NCBI GenBank assembly: GCA_973895155.1
Contig: OZ316894.1
Location: 3,410,001 to 3,474,000, forward strand
Origin: Marsupella aquatica
Lineage: Eukaryota > Marchantiophyta
Direction: 5' to 3'
DNA length: 64,000 bases
Below are positions 20,554-34,083 of the stretch, in pieces. The notes under the pieces are model-generated. The model saw nothing but the letters and a program-made list of their open reading frames with translations. It did not search any database and had not been told where the DNA came from. Positions within the stretch are counted from its first letter, which is position 1. Every line of letters starts with the position of its first letter. The position numbers and the translations under genes are program-made.

Positions 20554-22590
20554 AGATGGACTCACATTCAAGATTAATCTAGAGAGGATTGACCCTCCAT
20601 CTTGAGGTAGTGAAATGCTTGGAATGTGCAATAAGTGAGTGTTTCCAACAAATCACCAAGTGACAGCCAAACCTATTCAACCTTCAAGTACAGGTGACCG
20701 CCAGTCTAAATTAATGGCAAGCATACACGCAATCCAGTGTGAGATTGAGTAAGAGTAGTCAAGGACCAATTCTCATCGAATGTTCTCTTCCAGCTCCAAT
20801 CACGGCTATGGCCCTTAATAATCTTGTATGTCGATTCCCTGGGGATGGGGCCGCTCTGAGAGCAGTCAGGCGATTCAAAGCTTCCACCATTACCAATTGT
20901 GGATTAAAGGAGGGTCTTAATTCGATCCAGGTGAAAGGTCTGTCCATTCCTAGACAGCCATTGATTTAATATCCTGAGATCAACTTAAGAAAACAAGATT
21001 TATTTTAATCATTCTAAGCCCTAGCTTTTTAGAATATCTTCCAAATTTTGGTTTTAAAAATACTGTCTTTTCTTATAATGCTCAAAAGTGGATTTAAATA
21101 ACCATATATAACGGTCTTTCATAAGTTTCTTAAAGTTTGCTATATGGAACCAAGAAGGTGGCCCCATACTTTGTCGCACATGGTCTGTCATTTTTTATGA
21201 AGTGAGACCCCCAAGTGTCCAATGGATCATTTGGGTTTGAGCAGAATATAACATTCATTTGCCAAAATCCGCTCATGGAAGTGGGTTGCAAAATGAATAG
21301 TACATGGTATGTGGAAAGGAGCGTAGCCTGTCCAACCCTATGGAAGCAACCCATGCATGAATTATATCTTGAGTTGCCATAGTCCTAGGAAAGGAGCCTG
21401 AGTGTCCTATGAAGCTACCCATCCATGGAGCCCATCAAACTGAGGATAGAGCCTCCCAAATATAATTATTGATAGCAAACCTTGAGGAGTAAACTATCTG
21501 ATGAAGTGTGTACTGGTATTTATGCTCTTTTGCTGTTGCTGCTCATATTGTTCATATCCCTACCCATGATTGATGTGGAATCTTCATGGTGTCCTGGCGC
21601 AAAGGTTGGCTAGCACAACATCAACCAAGGTACACCTGCGCACCATCTTGTATTATTGTTAGATCAGTGTGCAATCGGGTGTGCAATCTCTATAGACTGA
21701 GGACTGATTGAGATCCTGAGTCTAGGCATGGCTCTTTGGCAGTGTTATATCTAATTATATTCATAGTTAAGGGGTACAACCTAAAATTTCCTACACTTAA
21801 ATGAAGCTTTGAGATTGTGAATAAAGAATTACAAACTTCCCCGCTCATACAAAGGGGAGTTGGGTGCCCAACCTTGTGGTTCCCTCAAATGTTGTAGACC
21901 TGCCGCTCTCACAATGAGGTCTTCTCACTCCAAGCACAACCACAAAGTCAGCACTTTTTTTGAAGTTGAATCTAAGACTGACGGACTTCCGTACCTCATA
22001 GCCTGATCAAGTGCACAATTTGTGACAGATGTACTTGGCTTCATAGATGCTTAGTTAGTTTTCCATTGTGATTTAAATTCTGTATAGCCTAATGCCCATG
22101 TATCTCACTGTAACTAGTCCTTGCAAAAATCATTGCCTGATAAATGTGTCATGGTGGATAATGTGTCCATTCAAAAAATGATGTGGCCATTGAACAAAAT
22201 CAGGGTTTTCCATTGTGCAGATGGCTGCAAGGGGAAAGCAGGCGGATCCTCTAAGGATGTGAATGACTATGATGTGAATGGGCAAATTGGAAGTAGTTAA
22301 AAAGAGTAACTGGGTAGGGGGACAGCTGAGGCAAAAAGCTAGGGGAGACAATGAAAGTAAGAATAAATTCATCCACAAGGACAAGTCAAACCATAGTTAT
22401 GGTCTTCTAGCTTGGTCCCACAGATCTTTTGAGATTTATATCTAGCTTTGACTAAGGATGTGTCTCTCCTTTCTCTCTAAGATTAGATTCCCTGAACCAA
22501 GTGACTTAGGTCACATGATCCTGGAACTGAAAGGTCCCAGGTTCAATCCCCCCTCCACCCACAGGGTATATGTACATGTAGAGGGTAAGT
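20554..22590. other. Intergenic, repeated in the array; no gene called
   Basis: Blocks near 21240-21480 match 30615-30875 and blocks near 21960-22380 match 31740-32280, so this is the shared spacer of the tandem units. A 76-codon ORF at 20739-20969 has no recognisable domain. Confidence 0.5.
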
Positions 22591-22594
22591 ATAT

Positions 22595-22658
22595 ATGTGT
22601 GTGTGTCGGGGTGTGTGTGTGTGTCGGGGTGTGTGTGTGTGTGTGTGTGGGTGGGATG
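22595..22658. repeat. Compound (GT)n microsatellite
   Basis: GT runs interrupted by two CGGGG spacers. A simple repeat. Confidence 0.9.
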
Positions 22659-24359
22659 GGTTTTGTGGGTAGTGGATGTGAATTGTGATTACCTACCTGG
22701 CCCCTGGTTGTCCACTTTGTGGCCTTGCTTGAGTCCTCTCTCCCTCCTGGTGCAGGTCCCTGTCAGATCAGTGAGGGTTCACCCTGAAATGGGTTCCCTA
22801 TTTTTAATTTGTGTCCCTATTGGGGTGGCGAGAGCCTACTAAGTAAGTGTTCTTCATCATTTCTAACAAGACCAAAAAAACCAAAAAATTAGATAGGTCC
22901 TGTGCTAGATGTACCCTTATCTTGGATGGTGTAGTGGTAACTGCACACCAAATAGGAGTAGTTAGATACCTAAACAGAACAACATTCACGACTCAGTCAT
23001 GTAAAAGAGGAGTTGGGTCACTTTTTTAAATTAAAAAATAGAGGTTAAAGCTTTATTATTATTATTTTATTTTTTAAAGGGGATATCTATTCTGTGAAAC
23101 CCCACATAAAGGGAATAGTCAGCCACAATAGTTGAAACGGTACCTATCAGTGTCTCTATTCAAGTGAGCTACCACAAAGTCATACCTCTATGGGTCACTT
23201 TTATTATCTTAATATGGAAAATAGTCTCAGCCTGTGGTTGGGTACTTGCCACCTAAACAAATTAGAGCGCATGGTGTTGCCTTTTGATGTGCAATTACCC
23301 CAGGCTCTTGTCTTTCTCTACAAGGAAGAAAATGAAGCATCAAGGAAAAAGCATTGGTCCACTGAAGTCAAACAATCTCCTAGGGGTGATCCACAAATTA
23401 TTGTATCAGAGTATCTTAGATTTAATTTGTATATCAAAAGTTATAATACAAGGTTGCGCCAAAAATGCACTGGTCCTCATGCAAAATTGAATTGTTGTTT
23501 TCAGTGCTAAAAAATGAAAACCTGAAAAGGTGGAAGGAATAAGCCAAAAGGGAATTGTTTAAAATAAAATAAAAATTAAAAAAATTAAAAAAAGGAATTG
23601 TTTTTTGTGTGGACGGTTTACCAAGCAAGAAGAAAAGGCATGAACCAATCATGACCCTCCAGCAAAATATTGTTTCTTTCCACCATCAGATCTATCCATG
23701 TACTCCATCTACTACTATAATAACGAGTTTCCGACCATCGTCCCATTACAAAAGTGAAAAAGGAGGGAACAATGTTCAGCCTTCAAATATTTTCTAGAAT
23801 TATTTAAGATTCTTGGATTGAGTAAGATGGGTACCTAAGATTGGTTCTAAGTTATAGTACAAGAGAGGTATGCTTATAGTACTTTTTGGAATGGAACATT
23901 AAAGTGGAAGTATATTATTTTATTCTATTTAGAGTGCATTTTGACATGGAGCATTAAAGTAAAAATAGATTGACTTGAGAAAATGATTTTTGGGTGGGAG
24001 CAAGCACTAAGGGGAAGTAGAGTAGATTGACAATTAGATTAGTTTGGTTTTTGCTCTTTAATTATTTTTTAATTTTTTGGAGGTTAATGTCTTTGTTGCA
24101 CATTTTTTAACTCATTTTTAAATCTTTTTAATGATGTTAAAGGGAAGAAAAAAGGAGGAGGAGGAAGGAGGAGGCACTAGCTAGGAGGGCAAGAGGGGAA
24201 AGCAAGGAACGAAAGGGAGAGGATAGGAGGGCAAGAGGGGAAAGCAAGGAAAGAATAAACATGGTTTGAATAGATGCCTTGGAGGTTATCTTGCATCTCC
24301 AATTTCTATGTGCAAACGCACAAGTTATTAAACACCACCACAACCACTTTACTTTACCT
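22659..24359. other. Intergenic, no gene seen
   Basis: Contains spacer blocks shared with 9750-9840 and 32365-32455 (at about 22900-22990). AT-rich near 23030-23075 and 23560-23610. A purine-rich GGA/GAA stretch is at 24145-24250. Confidence 0.4.
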
Positions 24360-24936
24360 TGACATCTTTCTCTCATCTCACCATTTTTTTTCACATTGAC
24401 ATATTTATCTCACCACAGCATTTTTTCTCACCTTTGATATATTTTCTCTCCTTGACATCATTTTTCACCTAGCTTGACATCTTTTCCTCAACTCAACATC
24501 TTACCTTTTGCTCACCTTGACATATTTATCTCACTACAATATCTTTCCATCACCCTCAACATCTTTTCTCTCCTCGACATCTTTTACTCACCTTGCCATC
24601 TTTTCTGTCCTCAACCTCCTTTTCTTACCTTGACTTATTTTCCTCATCTCAACATCTCTTTCTCTCATTGACATCTTTTTCCACCTCCACATCTTTACCT
24701 CACCTCCTTATCTTTGCCTCTCCTTGAAATCTTGCCCTTGCCTCGACATCTTTCTCTCACCTCCCTATCTTTTCCTCACCTCGACATCCTGCCCTCATCT
24801 CGATCAACATATTTTGCCTCACCTCGAAATCTTGCCCTCTCCTTGACATCTTGCCCTCGTCTCAACATCTTTGCCTCTCCTCGACATCTTGCTCTCACCT
24901 CAAAATCTTTCGTGCAACGCGCGGGCAGCAGGCTAG
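24360..24936 (+). repeat. Pyrimidine-rich minisatellite ending in a Helitron-like 3' terminus
   Basis: Dozens of degenerate copies of CTCACCTTGACATCTTTTC (about 17-20 bp period). They end in CGTGCAACGCGCGGGCAGCAGG then CTAG|T (CTAG at 24933-24936). The GC-rich GCAACGC run followed by CTAG before a T is how many plant Helitrons end. The same arrangement ends at 26072 and, inverted, at 45498. Confidence 0.5.
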
Positions 24937-25385
24937 TCTCAAATAAATGTTTACATGAGCTGCCCTTTACCCTGCAGTCACCTATTCAAGATTAAAACCA
25001 TTAATTAAAAATTAATTAAATTCATTTACATTTGAATTATTTAAATTTAAACAAAAATTAAAAACTTTGAAAATTTGTAAAACTATTGAATATAAATAAT
25101 AAATAGAAATTATTTATTTCTCTGAAAATTTAAAACTAAAAAAAACATATTGTTCCTACCAGTTGATTGCGTTTGGACTGTATGATGTGGTGGCTGCTAT
25201 CTCACATCTCCAATTTGCTATCTGACTCACATCTCCAATTTTTACATGGAATCACTACCACAATAGGTACATGGTCATGATCACACATAACATGCGTCAA
25301 CAAATACATTGTAAAGTTTATATGTTTTTGCCTTGCCTTGACATCTTTTCTAATCTTACATTTTTTTTTCCGGCCTTGAGTAATC
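24937..25385. other. AT-rich intergenic DNA
   Basis: A strongly AT-rich stretch at 24990-25150. A lone copy of the GACATCTTTTC motif lies at about 25338. No gene. Confidence 0.4.
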
Positions 25386-25387
25386 TA

Positions 25388-25712
25388 TTCATTAAAAGTG
25401 AATTATTATTCAATTTGTGAACATTTGGGCAATAGAAAGTGTACATTTGGCTTTCAAAAAGTGTACATTTGGGCAAGAAATAAAAGTGATGGCCATCAGA
25501 CATACCACCATGTTCATCTTTTATAAATGAACTAGGACGAGACTCCTTCTAGTAAAGATCATTTTTTCTCCCTCAAGTTTATAATTGACTATTTAGGTGT
25601 AGAGTATTGTACTATAGTATACCTTTTGGGGTTAAAAAGTGTACATTTAGAGACCAAAAAGTGTACATTTCGAGACCTAAAAGTGAACAAAATAAAATAC
25701 ACTTTTAATGAA
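25388..25712. mobile_element. MITE-like element with 13-bp terminal inverted repeats and TA duplication
   Basis: TTCATTAAAAGTG at the left end is perfectly inverted as CACTTTTAATGAA at the right end. TA dinucleotides flank at 25386-25387 and 25713-25714. The 325-bp interior holds several copies of AAAGTGTACATTT and no coding potential. TA duplications fit a Tc1/mariner (Stowaway-like) nonautonomous element. Confidence 0.6.
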
Positions 25713-25737
25713 TAGGGTGAGTTTGGACATCCCTTTT

Positions 25738-26072
25738 TCTCCTCAAGATCTTTTTTCACCTAGCTTGAGATCTCTTCTTCAACTGGACATCTTTTCTCAC
25801 CTTGACATCTTATCTTTTTCACATCTTCCCATCTTTTTTTCTCACCTTGGCATCTTTATCTCACCACAACATCTTTCCCTCACACTCGACATCTTTTCCT
25901 CATCGTTACATCTTCTTCTCACCTCCATTTGTTTTTCTCACCTCCACTACTTTTTCTTACCTTCAGTGACATCTCATCAACATCATTCTTTTTTAATCTC
26001 AACAACTTTTCTTCACCTAGATATCTGTTCTCACCTCAACATCTTTTGTGCAACGCATAGGCATCGGGCTAG
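25738..26072 (+). repeat. Second pyrimidine minisatellite with Helitron-like 3' terminus
   Basis: The same CTCACCTTGACATCTTTT motif repeated, ending in TTTTGTGCAACGCATAGGCA then TCGGG and CTAG|T (CTAG at 26069-26072). It parallels 24360-24936. Confidence 0.5.
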
Positions 26073-27118
26073 TGTAGGATTAAATAGTGGGTTTGGACAT
26101 AGCTCTTAATAGGTAGAATTTGTTATGTCTACTTTCAGTTGGTTCGGGCTGCATAGAGTGGTTTTGCATAATTTTAGTTGGTTTGGACAACATCTTAGAA
26201 AAACTTCAAGTGCTCAAACTTACTTTTTTGGTGACTGGGGTTTCTTTCAAAAGGGAGACATGTAAGGAGGATTCAAACTCAGCACCTCCCCACTCAGCTG
26301 ACCTGCCACTTATGGATAGCATACTTTGTAAACATAGTAGCAGCTGGAGGGTTTTAGGGGGTCTCAATCATTTCTAGGTAAATGAATGAAGTAAGAAGAT
26401 ATAATTTATTGGAATTCAAAACTTAATTAAATATACCCGTCACAAGCAGTTACTTTCTTGCCACTGCTCTTTGTCATTGGGCATGTCAATTGTTGATTTC
26501 TCCAAATTTTTACCATTCCCGGGTCTAGCCCTAAGGGTTTCACTTTTGCAACATGACACATCACATGTGACAAATCTTTGGGTCATTTTATCCGTTCTAA
26601 CGGAAGACCTCAAATTTAATCTTTAAGAAGTTTAGAGCACTTAAAAGCCAATTTTAAGATTATACGAAAAGAAAGGGTTTAAAATACCACTTTTGAGAAT
26701 ATTCTAGAAATATTCCTTTTAATAGGTGTAAAATACTTTCAGAAAAATGTAAATTTCCAGGGAATTTCCCTTAAGTTTCAGGGTCCATGAGGCCTAAAAA
26801 CATGGTAGCTAGGTGGTGTGTGGATCTCCATATAAAGAGACCTCCGAGGTTTTTTTTGGCTTTCTGACAAATGGCCGACCTGTTGTTTATAATGGCAAAC
26901 ATCATGGCTCCTATTTGGAGTTGCAACAAGGAACCAGGAATTTTGCGGAGAACTTGTCATGGGGTCTGAAAATAAACTCTATACTAAAAAGCAAATTCCT
27001 TGATTACATAAGAATTGACCTACTTAATATACATTACAATCTCAATGAGATAGTAATCATGAGTTATGCATGGTCCCCCACATGGTCTGGTATAGAATCC
27101 CCGATCGGACCAAGATAA
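26073..27118. other. Intergenic 3' of LRR kinase copy 3; no gene seen
   Basis: A block at about 26220-26320 recurs near 11070 and 33090. Nothing else recognised. Confidence 0.4.
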
Positions 27119-30100
27119 TATGACATCATTCTTCCTTGAGTAGGTCATTTAAAGTTCTTATAGTGACTGCTTCTTGACCTATCTTCTGAATATTAAGCCA
27201 GAACTCAAGCAGAACATTCATGGATGGGCGCTCAGCCTTGCACAAAAAATGCCTAACTGTAATGTTAACGTCACTTGCTTCCTAATGATAGCATCACTAG
27301 CACCCTCAATTTTGAGAGTTGGGGTGAGGACGTTGAATGGTGTACTTCCAGGTGTAATATTTAACTCTTGAAAACTCTGCTGCACTATGGCCACTAGACC
27401 CTCATCTTGGCCAGAAAGGGTCATGCTTGGAGATTGTATAACTGGTTTTCGGGTCAAGAGATCAAGAAGAACCACTCCAAAGCTATAAACATCTCCTTTG
27501 GTGCTGACTCTTGCGCCCTGTCCCATATGCTGGATAAACAAAGTAACCCAAATTTTGTTAGGAAGAAAACAACAATAGTATTTCAAGTTACAATTCTAGT
27601 GCTGGTTTCAAGGTGTCACATTGAAAAGACCGTGTATATAGATATGATAATTCCACCACTCAATACTCTTATTAGCCAGGACCTGAACTAACTACCCTAC
27701 CCCAAGCACTTGAGTATTTGATTGCCCCGTTATTAGAATACAGAAAGTAACTGTTCTATCAAAGGGCAGTGATGGGTTTTGTGTCTCACTGGGCTAAACT
27801 GTCTGACTACATTTACTAGGAAAAAAAATGAAATGTTCCCCACACTTACAAGTTGGAAAAACCTCTATAGTAAGCAGTTTACAAATCTAGTTGAGCTGTT
27901 ATGAAGGACCAAACGTGATTGTAGGCTCATGACAGTTGGCCCAACCAGAAAGTGCATGCTCGCCAATTACTGATTTGATTAATTGTGGATACAAAAACCA
28001 AGGAGGAGAAAATCCGGTCAGACAAACTCCTGGCTATACTTCCCAACGTACCTGTGCTCTTGCAAGTCTTGTTTCCAATTTTTGGAATTCCTCGTTCCAA
28101 TCACTCTGTAGTTCGAATGGAACAGATTTAATGAATAGAACAAGCTTACCTGGGGGCATGTAGTGCCACAAATGGTCGAGGCAGACACTTCCCCATTCTC
28201 CCCATGATTGCTGTATCCACAAACTTGGAAATCCCAAAGTCACACAGTGTTGGTTCCAAATCTGCATTCAGAAGTATGTTGCTTGGTTTCAAATCGCTAT
28301 GAATGATCGGATTTGGAAGTTCGTGGTGAAGGTGCACTATTCCATGCGTCACACCCAAGAGTATCTTCAATCGTTTTGCTTAAGTAAACTCACATGGGGT
28401 ATCCCCATACAGGTTCGCATGTAAACTCCCCTTTGGCATGTATTGCAGCAAGATGGCCTTCAAATCCACACTGGAGTACAACCCAACAACCTAAATGATA
28501 TTGCGGTGCTGCAACTGAGCAAGAGTGTGCGCCTCACTCAAGATCTCCTTCTCATCATGCTGCTCCCCCTCAATTGTAGAGAGCCCTCGATCCTTGAAAA
28601 CTTTGACAGCAATGATCTAACCCGCCCTGTAAATCGACCCTGTAGACACTGCTTTTGGGGCCGTTTCCAATTGCGGAGTCCTCCCCATCTCCTAGCCCTA
28701 CTGCAGCATGTCAAACTTTGTAAAGAACTTCATTGAAGAACATGAGTAAATGTTACGAGTCCAAGGTCCCCACTATCTTTCTTGCCATGACAGCGGGAGG
28801 GGATATACAACTGAAGGCTCCAACAAGAACTACAACAAACCCAAGAGCAGAAACTGTGGATATCCACACTTGGGGACAGTCAAAACCGTTGCAATGTGAC
28901 CTCGAGCCCACTGGCGAACCTATTTCAACAGGACAGTGCCGTTCAGGCCCAAGAATATCTCCACACAGGCCAGGATTTCCCAAAAATGAAGCCGTCGTCA
29001 GATTGTCCTGGAAAGCACCTAAATTAGGAATCGGCCCACTGAAGTTGTTATGAGAAGCGTTGAAGGTCGTGAGATTCTGAAGCAGTCCAAGATCTTTAGG
29101 AATTGCTCCTGACAACTGATTGAAAGAGAGATCCAAGCTTTCAAGCAAAAGACATCCTCCAAGGCCCAAAGGAATCGGTCCTGAGATATTGCTGACGGAT
29201 ACATTTATCACAATAATCTGTATTAGATCAATAAATTGTGATGGCCATGAACCAGAAAATAGATTGCCGGATAGACTCAACATGGCCAGAGAAGAAATTG
29301 TTGCAAAAGCTTCCCCGGGAATACTGCCGATCAATTTGTTGTGTGAAAAATCCACTGATAGAAGCTGTGTACAATTGCCCAAGGAAGCCGGAAGTACCCC
29401 GATGAATTTGTTTGCAGCCATATACAATGTCAATCTGGCCAATCTCCGTTGGTATCATCCTACCCAAGTTACCTTCAGTAAGGTCAAGGGTTTGCATCAA
29501 GTGACAGTTCCTAAGGATGAGGAGCTCCGCTGGAATACTTCCAGAAAGCTGATTGTGGCCAAGGTATAGAATTGTCTTGTAGATTGGTCAAATTGGCGAG
29601 CCCGAGCGGAATTGCAAAATATTCAGGTGGGAGCAATTGCTGAAGGATTCTGGAATCGGGCCGTGAGATTCAGTATCCACACTGGGAAACTGTCCTCAAA
29701 ACTGCAGAGTAATACGCGAAAATCTTGCAAGTGAATACACTCCCCTAACTGGAACGGGAGTTCCCCTCCCAGTCTAATATTGTAGCTCAACCACTAGTGG
29801 GTAAGTGATGATCATTTACCCAAAGTAGATGGAAAGGAGCCAGAAACTGAGCTGTTGTTGAGACTCAGAAACTTCAGGTAGGAAAAGAAGGCCGACCTAC
29901 CTGAGGCCGCCAGATTGAGGGTGGTGACATGCGTGGAGTTCTGAGCACATCCAATCCAGGGCCATCTACAGGGATCAAAGTCATTTGCGTGCCAACTATT
30001 GAACAGTCCCTGCGGATCGCCCGTGATTTCACTCTTGAACCCGATAAGAATTTCCACTTCCTTGCTGGACTTGGCCGGGTTCATTTTACGTTTTGTTGAA

Positions 30101-30331
30101 GTGAGTGTCGTCGCCTTCCCTTGGTGGATGTGGAAAGCGAAGTACTGGATGCAGCAGTGGCTACTAGATTGAAAGTTGGAGTGTTAGCTCGTCCCATTCT
30201 CTTGAAAGTTATAGCATGACTTTTTATACTCCTGCCAATAGAATCGCACAAAGAGCATTGCGCCTTTGCGAGGATCACAACCGTGATGATAAGATGCCGG
30301 AGAAGAGAACCTCGAATGGTGTTGCTGCCAT
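27119..30331 (-). pseudogene. LRR receptor-like kinase, copy 3 (deleted and frameshifted)
   Basis: The ATG corresponding to copies 1 and 2 is at 30331, but an indel within the first codons shifts the frame. Recognisable pieces: signal/cap (RINPAK-like, ILIGFKSEITGDPQG, DPCRWPWIGC) at about 29900-30280; a jump deleting the first LRRs; another fusion near 29670 joining distant LRR blocks; C-terminal LRRs and the membrane segment VSALGFVVVLVGA at about 28790-29440; kinase scraps with HSDLKPSNILL (HRD changed to HSD) and CDFGISK at 28200-28330; and the last exon ([19 protein letters not shown]) at 27130-27530. A stop follows HRNII near 28495. It is clearly nonfunctional, but it preserves the ancestral frame at two sites broken in copy 2. 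Confidence 0.92.
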
Positions 30332-33300
30332 GGTGTCACTCTGCCATATCATGGATTCACGGACCCTTTTCTAGTTCCTTGACAGTCTGAGGATTACGGA
30401 TCGAATCACGCAATCGATGCATTTCGCATTGCTCAAGTGGTCAGAGGACTGACAAATCAGACCCTTACTAACTCAGCCTTTGGACTGCCTACACTAGACT
30501 AGTCCTCTAATACACTAGACTAGAGCTCTAAAGATACAAGAGTCGTCAGAACACCGCACCCGAATTGAAATGGTTGGACAGATGGAAGGCGGCGACGTCT
30601 GAAGAAATCCACATGGATCTCTTGGGTTTGAGCACGTACAATGTAACCATGCCCAAATCCCCTGCCAAAATCCACTGATGGAAGTGCGTTGTGAAAATAG
30701 ATAGCAGTCCGTGCAAAAGGATCTTGTCCTATGGAAGCAACCCATGTGTAAATGCCATGAGCTGCCATAATCCTATGAATGGCGCCTGTCCTATGAAGCT
30801 CCCCTTTGATGGCGCCCATCAAACTCACAATGGAGTCTCCCAAATATCTTGATAGTAAACCTTGGGGAGTTAACTATTATTGGATGACCTATGCACTGCA
30901 TATTTTTCCTCTTTGAAGTTGCTGCTCAAATCGTTCATACATACCTGTGATGTTGGGATCCCAATGATTGGTGTCCTGGCGCAAAGGGTTGGCTAGCATA
31001 ACATCAACCAAGGTACACCCGCTCACCATCTCTTACATTGTTAAAGCAGCGCTGTCTATAGAGGAGGCGGAAGAGGAGTAGGCAAATCCGGATGCAAAAC
31101 ACTACCTCCCATCTCACCTGTATTTTGAGAAGACCGGAGCAAAAGCGTCCCTTGTGGCATCATGGACAACTGTATATATGGTCTCTCCACCAATACTACA
31201 ACATAGAAGTCCATATAAAGTTTGGTTTTGCTCTAGCTGCACATAAGATAAAACCCTTTTCATAAATTTACTAATTTTTAATTCAAGAACGTTAATAACC
31301 TGAAATGTTGGCTAGTTTGGCTTTAGACTTCTTGCTAAACTACCCGTATAATTTGTTTTGATAAAGAGTTTCCACATCAAATATGTTTCTTTATTGATAT
31401 CTTTACATACTCAAAGTTTTGGGCTTTTAGGCTCAGTCTTTGGTCTCAGTTCGTTTTTACCTTACTTTTCCCACTTGATAAGGTCTCCTGCCTTTGGGAT
31501 CCTGATTCCAGATATGGCTGTTTGGGAGTGTTATATTCTAAAATTAAAGTGAAGAGGTACAAGCCAGAATTTCCTAAACTAGATTGAAGCTTGAGATTGT
31601 GAATTGGGTGTAAGGCCATTTATATAATATAACAAACTATAAACATCCCTTCTAAAATGACGTGCCACTCTCACAATGAGGCTATTGTCACTCCGAGCAC
31701 AACCACAAAGTCAACAATCGTGGTTGATGTGGAAGTTTTCCTCCACCTGAGTCTAAGACTTTTTCTACCTCATAGCGTGATCAAGTGCACACTTTGTGAC
31801 AAATTCACTTGGCTTCATAGATGCTAAATCAGTTTTATGCTGTGATTTGAAATTTGTATATATAGCCTAATGCCCATGCATTTCACTGTAAGTTGTCGCT
31901 GCCAAAATGTTGTTGCCTCACAAAATGAGTCATGGCAGATAGAGTGTCCTTTTAGAAAAAATGTAGCCGTTGCACTAAATCATGGTTGTCAATTGTGCAG
32001 ATGGTTGCAAGGCGAAAGCACTGATTGTCGAATGATGTGAATGAGGGCAAGTTGAAATTAGGAGACAAAAGGCGTAAATGGGTAGGGACAGTGGAGGTAA
32101 GAGCTAGGGAAGGAAAAGAATGGCCGGGTAGTGACAGTGGAGGTAAGAGCTAGGGAAGAAAAAATAAGTAGGGACAGTGGAGGTAAGAGCTAGGGAAGGA
32201 AAAAAAATGGGTAGTGACAGTGGAGGTAAGAGCTATGGAAGAAAAAGAAGGAATTCATCCACGAGGACAGTTCACATTATATGGTCTTCTAGCTGGGACA
32301 ACAGATCTTTGGAGGTCTGTACCTTTGACTCAGTACAGGCACTCTAAGATTAGATTCCGTGCTAGTTACCCCCATCTTGGATAGCTTTGTGGTAAGTGCA
32401 CACCAAATAGCAGTAGTAGGAGACCTAGACAGAACAACACTTCCTGATGTAACAGAACAATGGGTTGCCTTAGTATGGGAAATCGGCTCAACCTGTGGTT
32501 GGGTACTTCCCAAATAAGTTAATTCCAGCTTAGGGTGTTGCATTTTTATGTAATTAAATTATATATTGCCTGGTGTTTTGATGTGCAATTAGCCCCATGC
32601 TCTTGGGTATCTTTCCAGATAGGGAACAAAAAGAAGCGTCGAGGAAAGAGCATTCATTAATTGGTGAAGGGAAGTCAAAGGATACGGTCTTCTAGGTTGA
32701 TCCACAAATTTCTTGTAGAGTATCTTGGATTAATATAATAATATGTCTATGGGGATTAGGTAGTGGGCAATGACTCTAGTGCATCTTGGGCCCAGTTTTC
32801 GATTCGGGGAAAAGTGAAGGCACGAACTCAGGGTTTTGTTGACTCACGTTCTATCCTACATTGTTCACCCTCGTCACTGATGGTGAAGTGCTTGGAAGTG
32901 CAATACATGGCACTCAGACTCTATGCTGCCCGAACCAAGTGAGATTAATTATGCAAAACAAACTCTCCAAGTGTCTAGAGCTATATATGTCTCGACCCCA
33001 CTCTATGCTGCCCGAACCAACTGAAATTATGCAAAATTAACAAATTCTAGGTGTCAAGAGCTACTTCTGGACTCCAGGTACTTTTGAGTGTGGTTTGTTT
33101 CAAAAGGAAGGTACAGCCAGGGGGATTCAAATTCTACCCCTCCCCACTCAGATGGTCTGCCACTTAAAGCCTAGCATGGCTTGTATCCATATTATGAGAC
33201 CAGGGCTCGGGCAGCAAGTGGCAAGCAGTAGGCACAGGTAGCCTGTGGACACTGCTATCATGGCACATCCAGGACTCGGTACCCTAAATCTTGGTAAAGC

Positions 33301-34083
33301 TATTTTTTTAACCCAAATCTTTTGTTGTTGCATTTCAATGAAAGTTATTAATGTTAAAACTGATAGTGTCCGCAGTAAATAATATGAGGGAACTACTAAT
33401 TTACCTAGATGTGCATAACACTATTTGGAGGGTAACATGGTCTGAAGCAAAATCAGTAGAGCAATCAAGGAACACATATGTCAAAGATGACCGGGCACAT
33501 TGCATCATTAGCAAAATCTGATATGAAGTTTGCAGTCTGAATCCATTGCCTTCTCTACTATCCTGTGGAAATTAGTCAACAATAAGTTGCAATACTTGCC
33601 AAAGCTATGGCAGCAGAGATCACGGACAGTAGTATAACATAGTCGCACTTGATAAAATGGGAATTAATCTTCATCATGGAATTGCAAATTAAAATACAGC
33701 TAGCAGAAAACTTATAGTGATTAGTGTTGTTCCATGCTGAATCCGACCCACTCTCAAATTAGGGTTACCGCGGTTAATGTGACACACTAACTGACCATAA
33801 AACCAATTTCTGTGAATAACGTAGATTCTATTGTTAGATGTCCATGGAGCTTTGGCTCATGGGTGCATAATATTTAACACCTAGGGAACAACACTGATGT
33901 GTGTTCTCTATCCGTTGACATGTATTGGAGACATGATGTCTTACCTTGATTTGTCCCCGTCTCAGTATTAAATTGCTGGAGAAATGGCAATGAATTTTAC
34001 ATTGCAAGGATGTATTGCCACCAGCCATCTTAAATGTAGCCCTCATTTCTGAATATTTTTTTGCCTGAAGTCATAGTGAGTCA
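30332..34083. other. Spacer upstream of LRR kinase copy 3; no gene called
   Basis: 30332-30600 is a shortened version of the copy 1 and copy 2 upstream region. 30615-32830 repeats spacer blocks of 21240-23410. 32050-32245 holds four degenerate copies of GACAGTGGAGGTAAGAGCTA. 32930-33160 repeats 10870-11150. Confidence 0.55.
32080..32245. repeat. Tandem repeat, about 45 bp unit
   Basis: Four imperfect copies of GTAGKGACAGTGGAGGTAAGAGCTAKGGAAG with variable A-rich spacers. Noncoding. Confidence 0.7.

Noticed and set aside
20739-20969. 76-codon plus-strand ORF
   Set aside because: No motif, no conservation seen elsewhere in the array; likely chance.
24714-24995. ORFs across the pyrimidine minisatellite, rich in Leu, Pro and Ser
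   Set aside because: They are translations of the CTCACCTTGACATC repeat, not proteins.
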